Source of the DNA: a bacterium
GTDB taxonomy: Bacteria > Actinomycetota > Actinomycetes > Actinomycetales > Actinomycetaceae
Reading direction: 5' to 3'
Assembly: GCA_030544165.1 (NCBI GenBank)
Contig: JAUNRP010000012.1
Location: 9,312-17,810 of the forward strand
Length of the DNA: 8,499 bases
Shown: positions 7,134-8,499 of the stretch, piece after piece
How the letters are laid out: each line of letters starts with the position of its first letter
Numbering within the stretch: the stretch's first letter is position 1
The notes under the pieces: model-generated
The model's input: the letters and a program-made list of their open reading frames with translations, nothing else
Told to the model about the DNA's origin: nothing
Databases searched by the model: none
Program-made: the position numbers and the translations under genes

Positions 7134-8432
7134 GTGAACCCGCTCGACCGGCGCATCCTCGCCCTCGCCATCCCGGCGCTCGCCACCCTCGTGGCCGAGC
7201 CGCTGCTGGTGGTGGCGGACACGGTGATCGTGGGCATGCTGGGCGTGGCCGAACTCGCGGGCCTCACGATCGCCTCCTCCGTGCTCGGCGTGGTGGTGGG
7301 CCTGTGCATCTTCCTGGCCTACGGCACCACGGCCACCGTCTCGCGCCGCCTCGGGGCCGGGGATCGGGCCGGGGCGATCCAGGGCGGCATGGACGGCATG
7401 GTGCTCGGCGCCGTGGTGGGCGTGGCGCTCGCGCTCGGCCTCGCCGCCCTCGCCGGCCCGGTCCTCTCCCTGTACGGCGCCACCGAGGCCGCCACCGCGC
7501 ACGCCACCACCTACCTGAGGATCGTGGCCGCCGGGGTGCCGGCGCAGCTCGTGATCCTCGCCTCCACCGGCGTGCTGCGCGGCCTCCAGGACACCCGCAC
7601 GCCCCTGTACGTGGTGATCGGGATCGCCACACTGAACGTGGCGCTGAACATCCTCTTCGTGTTCGGCCTCTCGCTCGGGATCGGGGGAGCCGCGCTCGGC
7701 ACCGCCATCTCCCAGTGGATCGGCGCCGCGATCCTCACGGCCGTGGTCCTGCGCGGCGGGGGGCGCGAGGGCGTCCGGCTCCGCTTCGCCCCCGCCGGGG
7801 TCCTCTCCCAGGCGCGGCTCGGCGGTTGGCTCGTGCTGCGCTCGGCCGCCCTGCACGCCGCGCTCGTGGTCACCACCTACGCCGCCGCCGGGCTCGGCGA
7901 GGCCTCCCTCGCCGCCCACCAGGCCGCCAACTCACTGTGGATGGTGGCCGTCTTCGCGATGGACGCCCTCGCCATCGCCGCCCAGGCGCTGGTGGGCCTC
8001 TCCCTCGGCGGCGGGGACGTGGCCTCCTCCCGCGGCATCCTCCGCCGCGTGCTGGTGTGGGGCGTGGGCTTCGGGGCGGTACTCGGGTTGGCCCTCGTCC
8101 TCGCCTCCCCGGTCCTCCCCTCCGCCTTCTCCGACGACGGCGCCGTCCACTCGGTCCTCCGCCTCACCCTCCCCGTGCTCGCCGTGCTGCTGCCGGTGGG
8201 GGCGATCACCTACATGTACGACGGCGTCCTCATCGGAGCCGGCGACGCCCGCTACCTGGCCCTCGCCGGGATCGTCTCCACCGTCGTGTACGTGCCATTC
8301 GCGCTGGCGGTGCGGGGAAGTGGGGCGGGCCTGCCGTGGCTCTGGGCTGCCTACGGGGTGTGGTTGGTGGCCCGCGGGATCACGCTGTGGTGGCGGATGC
8401 GCGGAGAGGCCTGGGCCCGGACCGGGGCGTGA
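7134..8432 (+). CDS. MATE family efflux transporter, DinF-like
   Basis: This 432-residue protein has about twelve hydrophobic helices in two halves, the standard length and layout of multidrug and toxin extrusion transporters. Helix 1 holds the conserved pattern E22-P23 followed by D29-T-V-I-V-G34; an Asp in this helix is linked to proton coupling in DinF-type members, and assigning D29 that role is inference. G146-P157 (GVLRGLQDTRTP) is a strong DinF-type signature in the first half, followed by an Asn-rich helix. It would exchange cations or protons for organic compounds at the plasma membrane; the substrate is not predictable. GTG 7134 places the family N-terminus correctly, with a -10-like TAGGAT just before it. 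The gene stands alone on the + strand, divergent from the peptidase. It is Ala/Gly/Val-rich like its neighbours, and shows no frameshift or sign of transfer. Confidence 0.92.
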   Translation: MNPLDRRILALAIPALATLVAEPLLVVADTVIVGMLGVAELAGLTIASSVLGVVVGLCIFLAYGTTATVSRRLGAGDRAGAIQGGMDGMVLGAVVGVALALGLAALAGPVLSLYGATEAATAHATTYLRIVAAGVPAQLVILASTGVLRGLQDTRTPLYVVIGIATLNVALNILFVFGLSLGIGGAALGTAISQWIGAAILTAVVLRGGGREGVRLRFAPAGVLSQARLGGWLVLRSAALHAALVVTTYAAAGLGEASLAAHQAANSLWMVAVFAMDALAIAAQALVGLSLGGGDVASSRGILRRVLVWGVGFGAVLGLALVLASPVLPSAFSDDGAVHSVLRLTLPVLAVLLPVGAITYMYDGVLIGAGDARYLALAGIVSTVVYVPFALAVRGSGAGLPWLWAAYGVWLVARGITLWWRMRGEAWARTGA

Positions 8433-8499
8433 TTCTTTCCTCTCCACCCGCCGCCCCTCGGAAGATGCTCGGAATTCCTCACAGATGCCCGCGTGATAT
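8433..8499. other. Tail without a recognised gene
   Basis: The 67 bases after the MATE stop hold a pyrimidine-rich stretch and the eight-base palindrome GGAATTCC (8471-8478). There is no clear hairpin-plus-T-run terminator. A following gene may begin beyond the window, but nothing here supports one. Confidence 0.3.

Noticed and set aside
8471..8478. GGAATTCC palindrome as an operator or terminator
   Set aside because: Short, isolated, with no T run and no gene visible after it.

Overview
The window is strongly G+C-rich, with codons ending almost always in G or C, ATGA start/stop overlaps and at least two genes that look leaderless. Together with the protein families this points to a high-GC actinobacterium, plausibly of the Micrococcales; the order is an inference from general resemblance. 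There are five complete genes and very little non-coding DNA. No RNA gene, insertion sequence, CRISPR array or phage gene was seen.

Positions 1-124 are the upstream region of a three-gene operon on the + strand. It holds a candidate promoter, a direct repeat near the expected -35 region, and a leader that could fold. The operon (125-4986) encodes the two halves of a heterodimeric ABC exporter and a YnfM-like MFS transporter. The ABC genes overlap by four bases (ATGA). The MFS gene starts nine bases after the second ABC gene, and its ribosome binding site overlaps that gene's stop codon. The ABC pair has one consensus and one degenerate ATP site, as in BmrCD, LmrCD or TM287/288.

Positions 4979-7063 on the - strand encode an M3-family zinc peptidase of the Dcp type (peptidyl-dipeptidase). 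Its 3' end overlaps the MFS 3' end by eight bases. A 70-base gap (7064-7133) separates it from a divergent + strand MATE efflux gene of the DinF-like type (7134-8432). Both genes of this pair have a -10-like hexamer six or seven bases before the start codon, suggesting leaderless transcripts, and a 14-base dyad covers the peptidase -10. The last 67 bases show no gene.

Four of the five products are membrane export proteins from three superfamilies (ABC, MFS, MATE). The natural reading is a multidrug or metabolite efflux neighbourhood interrupted by a housekeeping cytosolic peptidase. No substrate can be named from sequence, and no transcriptional regulator gene lies in the window. I see no wholly new type of system here. 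The most useful leads are the asymmetric ABC pair, the compact divergent promoter region, and a T6 slippery-type tract inside the second ABC gene.
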